From assembly GCA_009760855.2 (NCBI GenBank), contig WPIO01000078.1, forward strand, positions 720,001 to 782,000: a stretch of DNA of 62,000 nucleotides, in the 5' to 3' direction. A model generated the notes under the pieces. That model was not told where the DNA came from. It searched no databases and saw nothing but the letters and a program-made list of their open reading frames with translations. The stretch's first letter is position 1. Every line of letters begins with the position of its first letter. Positions 48,995 to 60,600 of the stretch are shown here, in pieces. The DNA comes from Cristatella mucedo. Lineage: Eukaryota; Bryozoa; Phylactolaemata; Cristatellidae. The position numbers and the translations under genes were made by a program.

Positions 48995-49150
48995 GAACTA
49001 AATAATTAATTTGCATGGCCCCCTAAGAGAACTTAATCTCTATCCAGGCGCTTCACGTATCCCACTGGGCTCGAGCCCACGACCCCGGCCAGACTTCCTA
49101 GGTCGGGGCGAGCACTTTAACCTTGCTGGACCTAACCTTTGCTGTACCAA
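48995..49150 (-). mobile_element. SINE-I (tRNA-derived)
   Basis: The minus strand has GGTCCAGCAAGGTTAAAGTG (A-box-like), GTGGGCTCGAGCCC (B-box-like), GAAGCGCCTGGATAGAGATT and AAGTTCTCTTAGGGGG, then an AATTAATTATT tail. Confidence 0.75.
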
Positions 49151-50109
49151 ACGTGGTGGAATGAGCTAGTATTTCCGGCTAGCATCTCTGGCAAAGTGGA
49201 TTTCCTGACCTGGCAGGAGTACAGCTACCAAAGGTCCCCCAACCCCTTCAGCGCCCAAGGCAAACTTGCTGCGCTTCTGTAGCATTTCTAAAACTTGTAA
49301 GACTGCCTTCATGTTACAACACTCACGCTCATAGCACTGCATAAGGAGCTGCACTGAAGCAAAGTGGCCCGGTTATAACAGCCGTCAGGGCTGTCTGGCA
49401 GACACCAGATGACAAGGTGCAGAATTAGCTTTCCCATCGCCAATAGGCCAGCCTCTACTTTGTCAATGCTGCAAATGCAACGGCACAAATGTGTTGAGAT
49501 AGCATGAATGCACAAATCTATATATTAATAAATGCCGGCTGACCAGCCCCAGAGCAAAGCAACCAGGCTGTAGTTCACAGCTCAGCTAGAATTCGGTAAA
49601 AAGTCAGCTTAAGCTGCAAAGTGTCTGCTTTTCCGATCTTCGGATTGAGATCGGCTGCCAGGGTCACACACCAAGCTGTGAATGCCTTGTGATTTCCCAG
49701 CATGGCAGATGTATACGATCTATGCCAAGCCAAGAAGTCGTTTAACCTTTACAGCTTGGTTTTATTGTCTGATTACTCGATGCACCACTACTATCAACCC
49801 TATGATTGTCTGCCGAAGGGCACAATGATGCAATGCCTTTTAACAGTAAACAGGCGGCCGACAGCTAGATACATCTGTAATGCTTTCCCGACGGCATAGG
49901 AATTATAGCGAGCATAAGCTGTATCCTGCAGAATAAATAGAGTACCACATGATGGCAACTATAAAGCAGTAACTAGCTATAAACATAAAACACCCACACG
50001 ACGCCATGCCAAGAAATCCCAAGACTTTATTACATGGTTGTGCTGTAGTGAACAAATTGTTTAGACCCTAAAACCCGTGAAGATTCCACCAATAATATGT
50101 GCAAAATTT
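49151..50109. other. non-coding DNA, nothing recognised
   Basis: Short open frames (for example 49166-49515 on the minus strand) have no recognisable domain. Confidence 0.4.
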
Positions 50110-51355
50110 AGAATAAGTCCACACTGTTTAATATGGGACCGAGCCAGCTCATCGTGTTCAATCCGTGTCATGTGGTGGTCCATGTCTTGTGATGGACAAG
50201 TCTCATCCACCAGACCAGTCACCTGTGGAATGCCACAATGGTCTATTCTCGGTTCATTGCTGTTCTCCATTTATACAGAGCCTCTGGGGGAAGTTATTGG
50301 GGGCCAATGATATTGGCTATCACTTCTATGCTGCTAATAGCCTGCTGTATTCGTTGCATAAACCATCGGAATCTGCTGTAGCAAGTGATAAACTTATTAT
50401 TTGCCTAGCAGACATTCGATCATGGATGTCGACAAATTTCCTTAAGCTAAAGGACGATAAAACCAACCTTCTACTCCTACATAGGACCACCCAATCGTAA
50501 GGCTGGACTAGGAGACAACTTTTCAAGCAGGCGATGCTGCTATGCCATCACCACCATGCGTTTCAAATTTAGGTGCTCTCTTTGACAGCTGCCTAAATTT
50601 TGAAAGTTTGATCAAGACTGCCTCCACAGCTGGCCATCACGTTTGGTTCCTATCAAGGACTAGGGACTGTCTACTAAGGTGGCTTGCAAAAAGTTTAACT
50701 AGCTCCCTGGTTCCCCCTAGGCTGGCTTATTGCAATTCCATTGCTAGGTTAGCTACTGAAAAAGCCATTAGGCCGCTGCAGTTGTCGATGAATATGGCTG
50801 CAAGACTAGTTGGCAAATCCCAGAGGTTCGGCCACGTGTCTCCTGTGCTGAAGGAGCTGTTAATGAATACAGAGTATAGCTCTTATGCTAATCAACAAGG
50901 CCTGCAACGACTTGGCTCCTGTGATGGCACACTAGGTAAGGTGGCTGCTTTTCACGACCCCTGTCCCGAGATTGTGGGTTCGAATCGTGCGGTGGGTGAT
51001 TCTTTATCGCCACTGCAAGTGTGGTGGTGATAGCCGTAAAGGCTCCTCTCTTGCTATACAAAAAGGCTGTTAAATCAGCTAGTATTATTATTATTATACC
51101 TATCTGAACCGCTGCACCAATTTCAGCATCCTCCTGCCCTCGGGTTCTCTATGGATGATACATAAGCTGTTCCAATTCTCAGCTTCAAAGCAGTTGGCAG
51201 AAAAAGATTTTGTTCTGCAGGTCTTTGACTGTGGAACTCATGCCCACAATTCTTAGGCAACGACATATACTTTCCTGCTGCCGACTGTGGCACATCCTTT
51301 CTAGCTGTCCTGAGCTGCTACATCAACACGATTCACTTTCTCGACTGAAACAAGG
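50110..51355 (+). mobile_element. LINE-A, catalytic box mutated, carrying a SINE-II
   Basis: The plus frames read IGYHFYAANSLLYSLHKPSE, then DIRSWMSTNFLKLKDDKTNL, LGALFDSCLNFESLI and MNMAARLVGKSQRFGHVSPV. The catalytic YADD is replaced by YAAN. Several frameshifts are present. A SINE-II interrupts at about 50928-51097; the C-terminus resumes at CTATCTGAACCGCTGCACC and runs to about 51355. Confidence 0.85.
50928..51097 (+). mobile_element. SINE-II inserted in LINE-A
   Basis: GATGGCACACTAGGTAAGGT (degenerate A-box) and GTGGGTTCGAATCGTG, whose GGTTCGAATC fits the B-box, are followed by the family body GGTGATAGCCGTAAAGGCTC, GCTATACAAAAAGGCTGTTA and an ATTATTATTATTAT tail. LINE-A sequence is continuous on both sides. 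Confidence 0.8.
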
Positions 51356-51369
51356 GTCTGACCAATCAA

Positions 51370-51694
51370 AGCTGTGATAGCAATTGACTTGTAGTTGTTA
51401 GACTGTAGCCTGCCTGTGACATGTGGCAATTCAGTGACATCTGGCAAAACTGTAATCTCTTGAGTTCTACTAGAGTCTGTTTTCGGATCCGTGCTGTTTT
51501 CAGCTTACATGGGTAGCTCTGGTGAAGATACTTCAGACACATAGCTTTGACTTGAGCTCTTTAATGCTGGAGATACTCAGCTGTAGCTGTCTCTCAAAAA
51601 GAGTGGGCTACTTGTCTTGCAGACAACAGTTTCTGGGTGTTGGCGAACTTCGTTAAGGTAAATTACGATACAACTAAACTCAACGGCTCTAGTA
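51370..51694 (+). mobile_element. LINE reverse-transcriptase remnant left of SPIN
   Basis: TGTTTTCGGATCCGTGCTGTTTTCAGCTTA corresponds to a (P)VLGPVLFSxY block and GGAGATACTCAGCTGTAGCTGTCTCT to xDTQLxLSL. It is stop-ridden and ends at the SPIN left end. Confidence 0.55.
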
Positions 51695-51881
51695 CAGCGG
51701 TTCTCAACCCGTGGGTCGCGACCCCTTAGGGGCTCGAACGACCCTGTCACAGGGGTGGCCTAAGACCATCGGAAAACACGCATTTCCACATTTTGCACAC
51801 AATAATTTTATGGTTGGAGATCGCCACAACATGAGGAACTGTATTATAGGGTCGCGGCATTAGGAAGGTTGAGAACCACAG
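51695..51881 (+). mobile_element. SPIN-type non-autonomous hAT element (MITE)
   Basis: It starts CAGCGGTTCTCAACC and ends GGTTGAGAACCACAG, 15-bp terminal inverted repeats differing by one base. Internal blocks GGGTCGCGACCCCTTAGGGG, AGACCATCGGAAAACACGCA, ATAATTTTATGGTTGG, CACAACATGAGGAACTGTAT and GGGTCGCGGCATTAGGAAGG are those of the SPIN ('Space Invaders') hAT family. From what I recall, SPIN was described as horizontally transferred among tetrapods and also found in a triatomine bug and a pond snail. It encodes nothing and would need a hAT transposase in trans. The left flank CTCTAGTA fits the nTCTAGAn-like preference of this hAT group at most positions. The right flank GCCTTACA matches it only at three positions, so the target duplication has decayed. 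Confidence 0.93.
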
Positions 51882-52179
51882 GCCTTACATTTTAAAGACT
51901 ATAAGCCTACGAGAAGAGATGCTTTCACTCGATTGACGTCAGGTAAGTGAACTCGACTTAAACTCCTCAGTTTTTACTCAAACGATGATAAGCTTTCTCC
52001 ATCTGCGGATTCTGGTCCTTCCTGTTCGGCTGCTATATAAGCCTGTGTAGTGGCATAACCTAATTATAATTTTAGTAAGACACCTGTCTAGCATCCTGAG
52101 AGAACCAGATCTCTTTACAGGCACATTGCCTGTGCAGTGAGTCTTTTGCATAACGGCAAGTTAAGTTGGTAGGTTAGTG

Positions 52180-52245
52180 AGCCGTGATGGCACACTAGGT
52201 AAGGGGATCCTTTTCACGACCTCGATCTGCATAACATCTCAAATA
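52180..52245 (+). mobile_element. SINE-II head fragment
   Basis: GTGATGGCACACTAGGTAAGG...CTTTTCACGACC repeats the 5' part of the copy at 50928. Confidence 0.55.
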
Positions 52246-52464
52246 TGAAGGGATCGGGTGCTAAACGATCAGCAACCAGCTTTCTTGCTGCTTTTGCAAT
52301 GCAGAATGTGTGCACGCGCCCGTGCGTGTGGGTGTGCTCGAGTAGTATAAGTAGTATTAACACACCCTAGTTTTCAGAAGTCGTCTGTTGAATTATTGAG
52401 TTGTGCTTCTCCAAGCTTCTCGAGCTTGTGGTGAAACACCCACACCTACCCCCCACCCCGGGTC

Positions 52465-52600
52465 TCAGCCCGGCGCTAAGATGCATGCTTTTCACGAGCT
52501 AGGTCGTGGATTCGAGTCCTGCACGGGTGATCTTCTATTGCGATGATGATAGCTGTTAATGCCCTTATGCGACTTAATAAGCGAACTTGTTGACTGATCT
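52465..52600 (+). mobile_element. SINE-II remnant
   Basis: TTTTCACGAGCTAGGTCGTG, GGATTCGAGTCCTGC (B-box) and GATGATGATAGCTGTTAATG follow the SINE-II order. The tail is unclear. Confidence 0.6.
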
Positions 52601-52804
52601 AAGCTTTAACACGACAGCACTGCGGAATGCGGTTGTCATGGTGGCAGCAACAGAGGCACTAGAACAGCCTTGTTCAACTCGTTAATGTTTCGTCAGGGTT
52701 TCACTGAGTGGGGTCAGCAAAGCACTTTGCCAAATGTATCCGAGTGGTCTACTTGATAAGCCGGCACCCTACGAGGGGCGGCGGTGGTGATGAGGAAGAA
52801 GAAC

Positions 52805-52905
52805 GGCAGTAAATGTATAGTGCTGCCTACAAAGAGATTCAGCTCTCCGAGTGTGCTATACAAATGTATTATGATTATTATTGTTATTCTTATTATTATT
52901 GCAGC
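52805..52905 (+). mobile_element. SINE/LINE-B 3' end
   Basis: CCTACAAAGAGATTCAGCTC, GTGTGCTATACAAATGTATT and a TATTATTGTTATTCTTATTATTATT tail; only the 3' block is present. Confidence 0.5.
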
Positions 52906-53765
52906 AGCAAGAGCAGGAAAAGGATGTAGGAGTAGGAAGGGCTGCTGCATGTGGCTGTGGCATCGGCAGCAGCAGGAGCAGCTAGCAAGGAGGACCTGCA
53001 TCTCAGCACTCTGCCATACTGCCCAGCAGCCATACCTGCATCAGCCATACCAGCATCGGCAGCCATGCCGCTGGTTGACCCGAGACAAGAAAAGGGAAGT
53101 TCAGAGAAAGCACCAGGACTTGGAACAGCCAAGGTCCAGCGACCTTTGATGAGCCACCCTGTCTGGCCATTCCAAATGACCCCAGCCGATGTCTGCTTGC
53201 ATGACTGCCACTGCCAGCAGCTGGCTAGGGCAGCATAGTCATGAATGCTGGCGGCACCCGCAGTAAGCCTGTCTGGTAAGAAAGAGGGCGAAACCCAGCC
53301 TGAAGTAGGTCGCCAGGCAGGGTGGAGTACCAGCAGCAGCCACAACAGCAGCAACCGCAGTAGCAATATTAGATGGTGCAGCTGTAGTTACCCTTCGGCA
53401 TCATTTCTCGACAATGACTGCTTTCATATCATGAATCTTTCGAATGACATTGCTTGGTTGATTGAAATCTAAAGAGCTCTAAGCTAAAGAAACTAAAGAG
53501 ATCAAACAAATGGCTAAAAGCAAGCTAGCAGAGGGAGCCTGTCTGCTAAGCTAAGGCTGACACTTGTGTGAGACAGTCGAGCGTAGGTCGTTGAAAATAG
53601 AAATGTCTGAATGAGTCTGCAATGCAACTCATGCACGTCACCAGCTTGTTAAATGAAAAGTTGAATTCAACAAAAATTGGCATTAGGATTTTGCTATTTA
53701 TCACCATCTGGACAGCAGGTGAGTTGGAAAGATTTCATTGACTATTCTTTAAGAGTATCATTGTA
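52906..53765. other. non-coding DNA with CAGCAG stretches
   Basis: GCAGCAGC-rich sequence lies near 52965-52985 and 53332-53360. Frames here are composition-driven; none shows a domain. Confidence 0.4.
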
Positions 53766-53769
53766 ACTT

Positions 53770-53945
53770 ATTACTGGATTGTAGATAGCCCAGGAGGTAA
53801 GGTGCTTGTTCTTCACGACCGAGGTTGTGGGCTCGAATCCTGAAGTTGGACAATCCCTTATTTCCAACTGCAATTGGTGATGATAGCCGATATGGCTCTT
53901 CTGCCCCTATACAAAGGAGGCTGTTACATCAGCCAAGCTTTTAAA
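53770..53945 (+). mobile_element. SINE-II (tRNA-derived)
   Basis: GATAGCCCAGGAGGTAAGG (A-box-like), GTGGGCTCGAATCCTG (B-box), GGTGATGATAGCCGATATGG and CCTATACAAAGGAGGCTGTTAC form the full body order of the family. It lacks a clear ATT tail. Confidence 0.75.
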
Positions 53946-54604
53946 ATTGTTTATTTGACGGTGGGCTGGCAGCCACTTCACCTAAATTCTCCAGACATCG
54001 TGATGGACTGCCTATCAAATGTACTGTTCGATTTCAATAGTGTAGAAAATTCAGAAATGCTGAAACAAGTTTTCTGCTGCTGAGCATCATAAGGAAACAA
54101 AAGTTTTGGAAAGATGCTGGTATCTATAGGCCTGCCCTAGAAATCACAGACACCAGCACGGGCAGCCTTTCAATCGCCCAGGCTAAACCAAATGGAAGAT
54201 TGGAGAGGTCACACTAGCAATCAGTACCCCTGACACATCGGTAATTTTAGATTTCGAAGGCAGCAACGTCTAGAGGTGAGCCAGTTTGGCAATGATCTTT
54301 CTTGTAGGATATTCGAAGAAGCATCGCCAATGTTAGCTTAGCTTGGAAGCTGCTTTGGCTGCCCGGGTCACACTCTCAGTCAAAGGCCTCTCCTTGCTGG
54401 TCATCATTCGGAAATTTCAGCCTACTCCTCGTAGGCAAGCGCTGCTAACGTTTGTCAACTAGCTATCGCAGAGTGATGCTGAGTCATGCAACACCGTGCA
54501 CTACGAGCGGCTGCCATAGCTCAGGTGAACAGCCCCAAAAATAAAGTAGAAGGTCTCACAGCTGCCGTATCCTGAAACTCGGAGTCTACCTCCACAAAAT
54601 TGGG
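53946..54604. other. non-coding DNA, nothing recognised
   Basis: No conserved coding segment or repeat seen. Confidence 0.4.
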
Positions 54605-55177
<573 letters not shown>

Positions 55178-56882
55178 GACCCCAATCGACCACTGCCTGT
55201 TATGTTCAAGGTAATGCCTGGATATCTGGCTGGCAGTCTCTGACAACCACATTCTGGCTGATTGCTCCCTTGGCGACGGTCTACAGCACGTTTGCTCTCG
55301 AGCCCGGTCCCTAAGTCACCGCAAGGTGGCGTCCTGCAGACTAACTGCCTCGCTGGAGCAGCGGAGCAGGCCCAGGTGAACCCGGTGAACCTGTTTTAGT
55401 ATCCACTACACATTCTCTGCAGGCAGCTCCGAGAAAAACAGTGAGGCTGGCCCATCGGAGGCTGTGTAACAGCCATGCAGCAACTGAAAGTGTGCGAACT
55501 CGTTGTACTGCCGGTCCAAGAGTTACTGTCCTCGACCGGGGGGGGGGGGGGGCGGCGGCACGCCCCCCCCCCCCCCGGCGCCATCCCAGGCTTCGATATG
55601 AGCAGTGTATCTGGCTGTGGACAGGGCACGTAAGCAGCTAGAAATAGCGGCCATTCGTGCCCTGCGCACAGGTGAAGCTCTAACCCAGAGCGATCGGTAT
55701 GTGCGCCCCTCCTCAAGCTCGAACCTTTATGAATGTGCCGTTTACAAATAGACAGAACTAAGACTCCACGGGGCCAATGGCTACTTAGCCAAAGTGTAGA
55801 GCTCTATGCCAGACCCGAAAGGGTTCCGAACGCCTGCTGCCCAGAGGAGCATTTAGTTAGGACGATTTGTGCAGCGGTGCTCGAACCATGCAAGAGCTAT
55901 TTCTCACTTAGCGAAGATGAGCTGCACTGCATTACCAGAGAGAAATTGGCGAGGATGAAAGGCACATCCAGCACATCCAGGGACCTTCGACAACTTTCTA
56001 CCGTCGATACCGCTTCCCTAATCCATGCCCACAGCCAGAGGACTGCTTACACTGTCTTCGCCGAGATACGTATTTCGTGCACCAACAGGGAATGCTTTGG
56101 TAATTACTCGAAAAGGTAGGCTATAATTTCGCGTCCCCCCTTCAGCACCTGCAGAGCAGCCTCCGGCACGGCAGGTGCATTTGCACAGCTTGTCGTTAGT
56201 CGCCGCCTAGCTTCTAGGAAGTGGGCGAGCATTCCCAGCAATCGTCTCCGACTGCACAGTCTCCTCCTTGTCAGCGTTGGTGACGCCTGGCCAAGTGCTT
56301 AGCGTCGCCACAATAGCCGGCCATGAGTGCCGGGCAGATGAAAAGGGGCCGTTTGGCCGGAGAAGCTCGGCTGCGGTGCTGCCGGCCGCCACCACCGCTG
56401 CCGGCCGCGAGCGGACGCCAGCTGTACGGCCAGCTGCTAGAGGAGGAAGCCCTATCGAGCAGCGGCGGAGCGCGAGCCGGCGGCGGCCTGCGGTCACTCA
56501 AAGCGGCGTCGATTTGAGCCTCCACTCAATGCATACAGCGAGCCCGTTGTTGCCGCGGCTTGCTTGTGAGCTCGCTTTCCGGCCACGACCGAGCTCGGAT
56601 GGCCGAGGCAGGCGCGAGCGCTGTGACGGCGCCACGAGTCGGCCGCACGGGTGAACGGTCGCAGCGGCACGCTCGGCACAGCGAGCCGAGCGGGCCGCTG
56701 CTGCGATCGTTCACCCGAGCGGGCGGGCCCGCTCGTCTTTCGACGTTGGCGCTATAAGTGCTGCAAAGGCAGAGCGAATGCGAATGGAGCGGCAAAATCA
56801 GACCGGAAAGACTGACGCCTGGTAGCGCCGCCCTAATGCCCAGAATGGCGCGCTACCGCTCGCGACGTCCTCGAAGCCCCGT
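55178..56882. other. non-coding DNA with G/C hairpin, becoming CpG-rich
   Basis: It holds the poly-G/poly-C hairpin at 55538-55576. From about 56200 the composition rises to GC-rich with many CpG. The plus frame 55733-56119 (128 codons) has no recognised domain. Confidence 0.4.
55538..55576. repeat. G15 / C14 inverted homopolymer hairpin
   Basis: Fifteen G (55538-55552) and fourteen C (55563-55576) are separated by the 10-base loop CGGCGGCACG. The two runs can pair into one very stable stem, or the G-run can form a quadruplex. Such a sequence is also prone to sequencing and assembly error. Confidence 0.85.
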
Positions 56883-57441
56883 TGTAACAGGCCAGATTAT
56901 ACGCGGATTTAAAACGGCTCAGGCCACTTTATTCCCGGGGTGTAAAATAGTCTAGGCCAAACTATACCCTTCCCTCCAGGCCAGAATATACCCCGTCTGA
57001 AAGATGACGTAGGGCACGAGATTTCATAACTCGAACTCTTTTAGCTATTGTCGATCGTTCAGCGGCAGTTATCTAAACGGAGAACATTCGCGACAAATAC
57101 TTCCGCTGATAGCCGAAAACAAAGAACTTGCGCCTGTATCTAAAACAGCGCCCAAGTAAAAGCAAGATGTTCAATTTGATCAATTAAAGCGATTTTCAGA
57201 AGCAGTCCAGTCGAAGCTGTCGTCACGGTCTGCTTAGCGGCTGTTGCCGACGCCGAGCGGACGTGCCAGGTGGGCGTCTCGTCCGATTGCTTGGCCGGCA
57301 GACTGCGGGTGGGCTCGACCGCTCGCGGCCCGAGCGTGAGCGTGGAGGAGTAGAGATGGCCGCCCTAATGAGATATCGCTTTTTCCCAAGTTGGAACTAG
57401 CGCCGCCTGTAGATACGGTGCCGTGAACAACTGCTCTCTGA

Positions 57442-57696
57442 TTGCTTTGGGCTCATGGGCGAGTCTGCAAAGATGGGACGCTGGCTTCGTTTGTTGAGCA
57501 GTTGGGAGGAGAACCGCCGAGGGGGACGGTCAGGCTGGTAGAGAGCTGCGTGAAGGCCGCGGCAGAGACGGCCGGACTGGGGCGCGCGCTACTCGCGATG
57601 GACCGGTACGTCATTCGAGCGCGTGGGCCGAGCTGGAGTGAGCGCGTGTCAGCTTTCTCTTACGAAGAGAATGCTGGAAGAAGCTCCGCACTCTAG
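57442..57696 (+). pseudogene. short open frame inside the TIR element, possible transposase scrap
   Basis: Eighty-five codons include VRLVESCVKAAAETAGLG and RALLAMDRYVIRARGP. The LLxxDRY pattern recalls the second aspartate region of some DDE transposases, and its position between the inverted repeats fits. The match is from memory of motif shape only. It is too short to be a full enzyme and no other catalytic residue was found. Confidence 0.2.
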
Positions 57697-57829
57697 ATCC
57701 TACCGATCGCAAGGAACGCTCACCTACAGTCTCCAGTTTAAAAAAGCGGGACAGCCAGGGACAGGGAGAATCAGACTAGCTCGATACGCGAGCAGGTGCA
57801 AAGTCAATTAATAGCTCAGTTAGGTAGGA

Positions 57830-58720
57830 GGGGGCGATAAGCCGCTGAGGGCCTTTGTTGTAAGTGTCGGAATTTTCGGTTCCGATTTTCAATAGGTGAC
57901 CAGACAGGTGTTTAAGAAGGGGCGTGACGTGGCACGACCGTCTAGCTCTGTAGACAAGTGGTGCTCCCTTGTTCAGGACAAGTTGAAATTGAGGCTATTG
58001 AGAATGCATCGGCGTGATGAGGTTCTGTGACGTGGCAATCGTATCGAGGATCGATACTGAGGTCGTGACAGCAGACAGTCAGAGGCGGTCCTCACTTACC
58101 GGCTCCTTGGACTGCAGCCTCTGCTCATCGCCCTTCCTCCTGCTAATCTATACTCTACGCCTGCTGCTGTCAAAAGGTGCGAACTCAGTGTCGTCATTAG
58201 CAGTGCCAGGAGCGGCATCGTTACAGGCTAGGGCGTCTGCAGGAAGAGAGTGTGGAAGCGGAAGTTCCAGAGCTTCGGTCCTACTGAGCACGAGGATCGA
58301 TCGCCGACGGTCTTCAATTTGAAATACGGGACACTTGCAACTCGAGCTAAGCCGAAAAAGGCGAGCTAAAGCAAAATTTGAAACAAATGGCCGTTTTCTG
58401 GATTTAATCCCGAAAATCACGAACCAGCAGAGCGAAGCAGGCGGCCGCCCTTACAACCGGAAAGGGAATCTTGGCTGTCAAGATTCCTTTTTAAATAGAG
58501 ATGCGCTCAGCATTACGCAGCATGTGCATGTTTTGCCATCTATAACGGCGAAGAGTCGCAATGACTAGGCGCATTGCTACGCTGGAGAGTTTTCTACAGC
58601 ATACACAGAGCCCGAGGGCTTTCGGTGCGAATATGGTAGCCAGCAGTCCGACTTAAGAAACAGCTTGTAGAAAGGACGAGACGGGTAATCGGATGATCTG
58701 AGTAGTGAGTGCAGATAAGC
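57830..58720 (-). mobile_element. diverged LINE-A/B-like remnant
   Basis: The minus strand gives LQLVLNKGAPLVYRARRSCH then VTPLLK near 57985-57900, the LQLVQNxxARLVxRxxRSxHxTPLL block. It also shows the reversed C-terminal and 3' blocks at 58240-58340 (GACGGTCTTCAATTTGAAATACGGGAC) and 58575-58650 (GGAGAGTTTTCTACAGC...TTTCGGTGCGAATATGGTAGCC). It is a different, older subfamily nested within the TIR element. Confidence 0.6.
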
Positions 58721-58965
58721 ACGGGGAGAGCAGAAAATGAGGTACCAGGGTCGGCGCCTGCACGAATTTGCGATGGAGCCATCGCGTGAAGATATCGCGT
58801 GTGTAACGCTCAAAACTATTGAGACGACGGGATATAACTTGGCCTGAAGGGGGTATAAAGTGGCCTAGGCCAAAAATACACCTAGAGGGGGTATAAAGTG
58901 GCCTAGGCCGTTTTAACCCCGGGTACACTCCCACCCGGGTGGGGGGTACACTCTAGCCTGTTACA

Positions 58966-59984
58966 CCAGGCTCAGGTCGGGCCTACCGCTCAGACCTCTG
59001 CGAGCCTGCTAGGATAGCGGGTAGGATTGACCCGTATCGTTTTCACGTACGCATGGATGACCAGCCGGCACCTATAGTATAGCCCGTCCATAAACAGAAG
59101 CCATTTCTGAATCGCTGTCCGTCGCTGACGTCATTCGGAGGGGAGCCAGCACGCTCAATGTGAAGGACACAAGTGGCTCGTACTGTTGAAATTGTGAACT
59201 GAATAGGAAATTAATATAATTTCACCTTTAGTCAGTCTGCCGTTTCCAATTCGACGACGTCCGTAACCCCTATTAGTTGTAGCAACAGCACTGACAATTA
59301 ATTTAAGGGCAGCCATTCTGTATTTACATTCCACAGCCAACATTTGGACACAGCCAACTGTATACTGCACTCACTCGTGGGAGAAATAGCAAGCAACTGC
59401 AAGTCTTTGCTAAGAAACAACCAAGGACCAATCCGACCAAGGACCACTGCTACAAACCGATTGATACGATGACCAACCAACAAACATTGACAAACAAGTT
59501 ATTTAGTATCGAGAAAATATTTTTGGATTGATGAAAAGTAGACTCAAGTTTGCTTAATTGGAAAATGATTGAAACTCATTTTGAAATTTCTGCGTTTTTT
59601 ATTCTCCCGCCATACTGAGCTACCAAGCGAGGAACTGCAAGAAATCCCGGCGGCAGCAGCAGCAGCAGAGTGCTGGAAGCAGCTACATCGACGTGAGTAT
59701 GGCAGCCCTGTCCGCGACTCGTTAGCCATAGCGTTCGAGGTTGCTGATCCAGTAATATTTGGCATTCGCCCGCGAGGATTCCGCCCTTTTACATTCGCTT
59801 TGCTTGCGGCAAAGGCAGGCTCGAGTGCGGAAGCCTTAACGTTACTTTCCAAACGTTTGGCGTAAGAAGTATTGGGCAGTCGTTGAGGACTGGTCGTTGA
59901 GGACTAGTTCAGCACTTGTTCAATAATTCAAAACTCTGTATGCATTTTTAACATCCGGTCCCAACTTGTGTGGCTCGCCATGCA
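58966..59984. other. non-coding DNA, nothing recognised
   Basis: Contains a five-unit GCA run at about 59653-59668. The plus frame 59569-59865 (98 codons) has no recognised domain. Confidence 0.4.
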
Positions 59985-60600
59985 CAGGTTTTTTGGCCAG
60001 AGAAAGGAGGAGCTTACAATTAATACGAAACTCTCTGCTGCTCGGCTTATCTGTCGCGAACGTCAAAATTGCCACCCTAAACACTTCTTGCCGATGTGCA
60101 CTGCTCCCTATCAAGCAGCTCACCTTCATTATCTTCATGCTCTCGTCCGCCTACTGAGTGAGTTGCTTTCCACTCAGGCTTTACTTCGTAGCATCTGCTT
60201 TTCTTACTCGTAGCCTTTAGCTGTGCCTTAAAAGCAACCTCAAATCCTTTGGCGACTTTAGTTCGTATGATCCGAAAACCAGGAACTCACACTCAAATGA
60301 CATTGAAACATCCTCGACTCGATAGCATTTATAAAATTTTAAAAAGATGCTAAAAACGTATCTACTCCTTGCATCATTTGTAGGGTCGTTTTAGATAGTC
60401 CTTTGCGGGCTGGTGGGTGCTGTCAGTGTGAATGTTATCACTAACCGTATTGACATGCTTCCTTTGCAACTTTGGTAAAATGCATTGAAGGAGAAGCGCC
60501 TGAATAGAGATTAAGTTCTCTCAGGGTGCTAAACAAATGAATTATATTTTTCCCCTGTTAGAGCGCTACGAAAACGCCTTATTATTATTATTATCATTAT
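59985..60600 (+). mobile_element. LINE-B C-terminal remnant plus SINE/LINE-B tail
   Basis: CTGCTGCTCGGCTTATCTGTCG (xAARLIC), CACTGCTCCCTATCAAGCAG and GCAACCTCAAATCCTTTGGC (SNLKSFG) follow the LINE-B C-terminus. AAGATGCTAAAAACGTATCTAC precedes the 3' region. A second 3' block, GAAGCGCCTGAATAGAGATT...GTGCTAAACAAATGAATTATA, and an ATTATTATTATTATC tail close it. Confidence 0.65.

Larger units (their letters stand above)
56883..58965. mobile_element. 2.08-kb element with long terminal inverted repeats (TGTAACAGGC...)
   Basis: The left end TGTAACAGGCCAG... and the right end ...CTAGCCTGTTACA are inverted repeats. Homology continues inward for about 100 bases: left AAAACGGCTCAGGCCACTTT, right (reversed) AAAACGGCCTAGGCCACTTT, and both reach a CTCCAGGCC/CTTCAGGCC block. 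The right arm contains a direct repeat of GGGGGTATAAAGTGGCCTAG (58849 and 58887, 38 bases apart). No clear target duplication was found. The interior has a CpG-rich segment, a short open frame and LINE-A-like remains at 57830-58720. It is probably a DNA transposon of unassigned superfamily. Confidence 0.7.

Noticed and set aside
55733-56119. 128-codon plus-strand frame
   Set aside because: No motif or family was recognised and there is no splice or promoter support.
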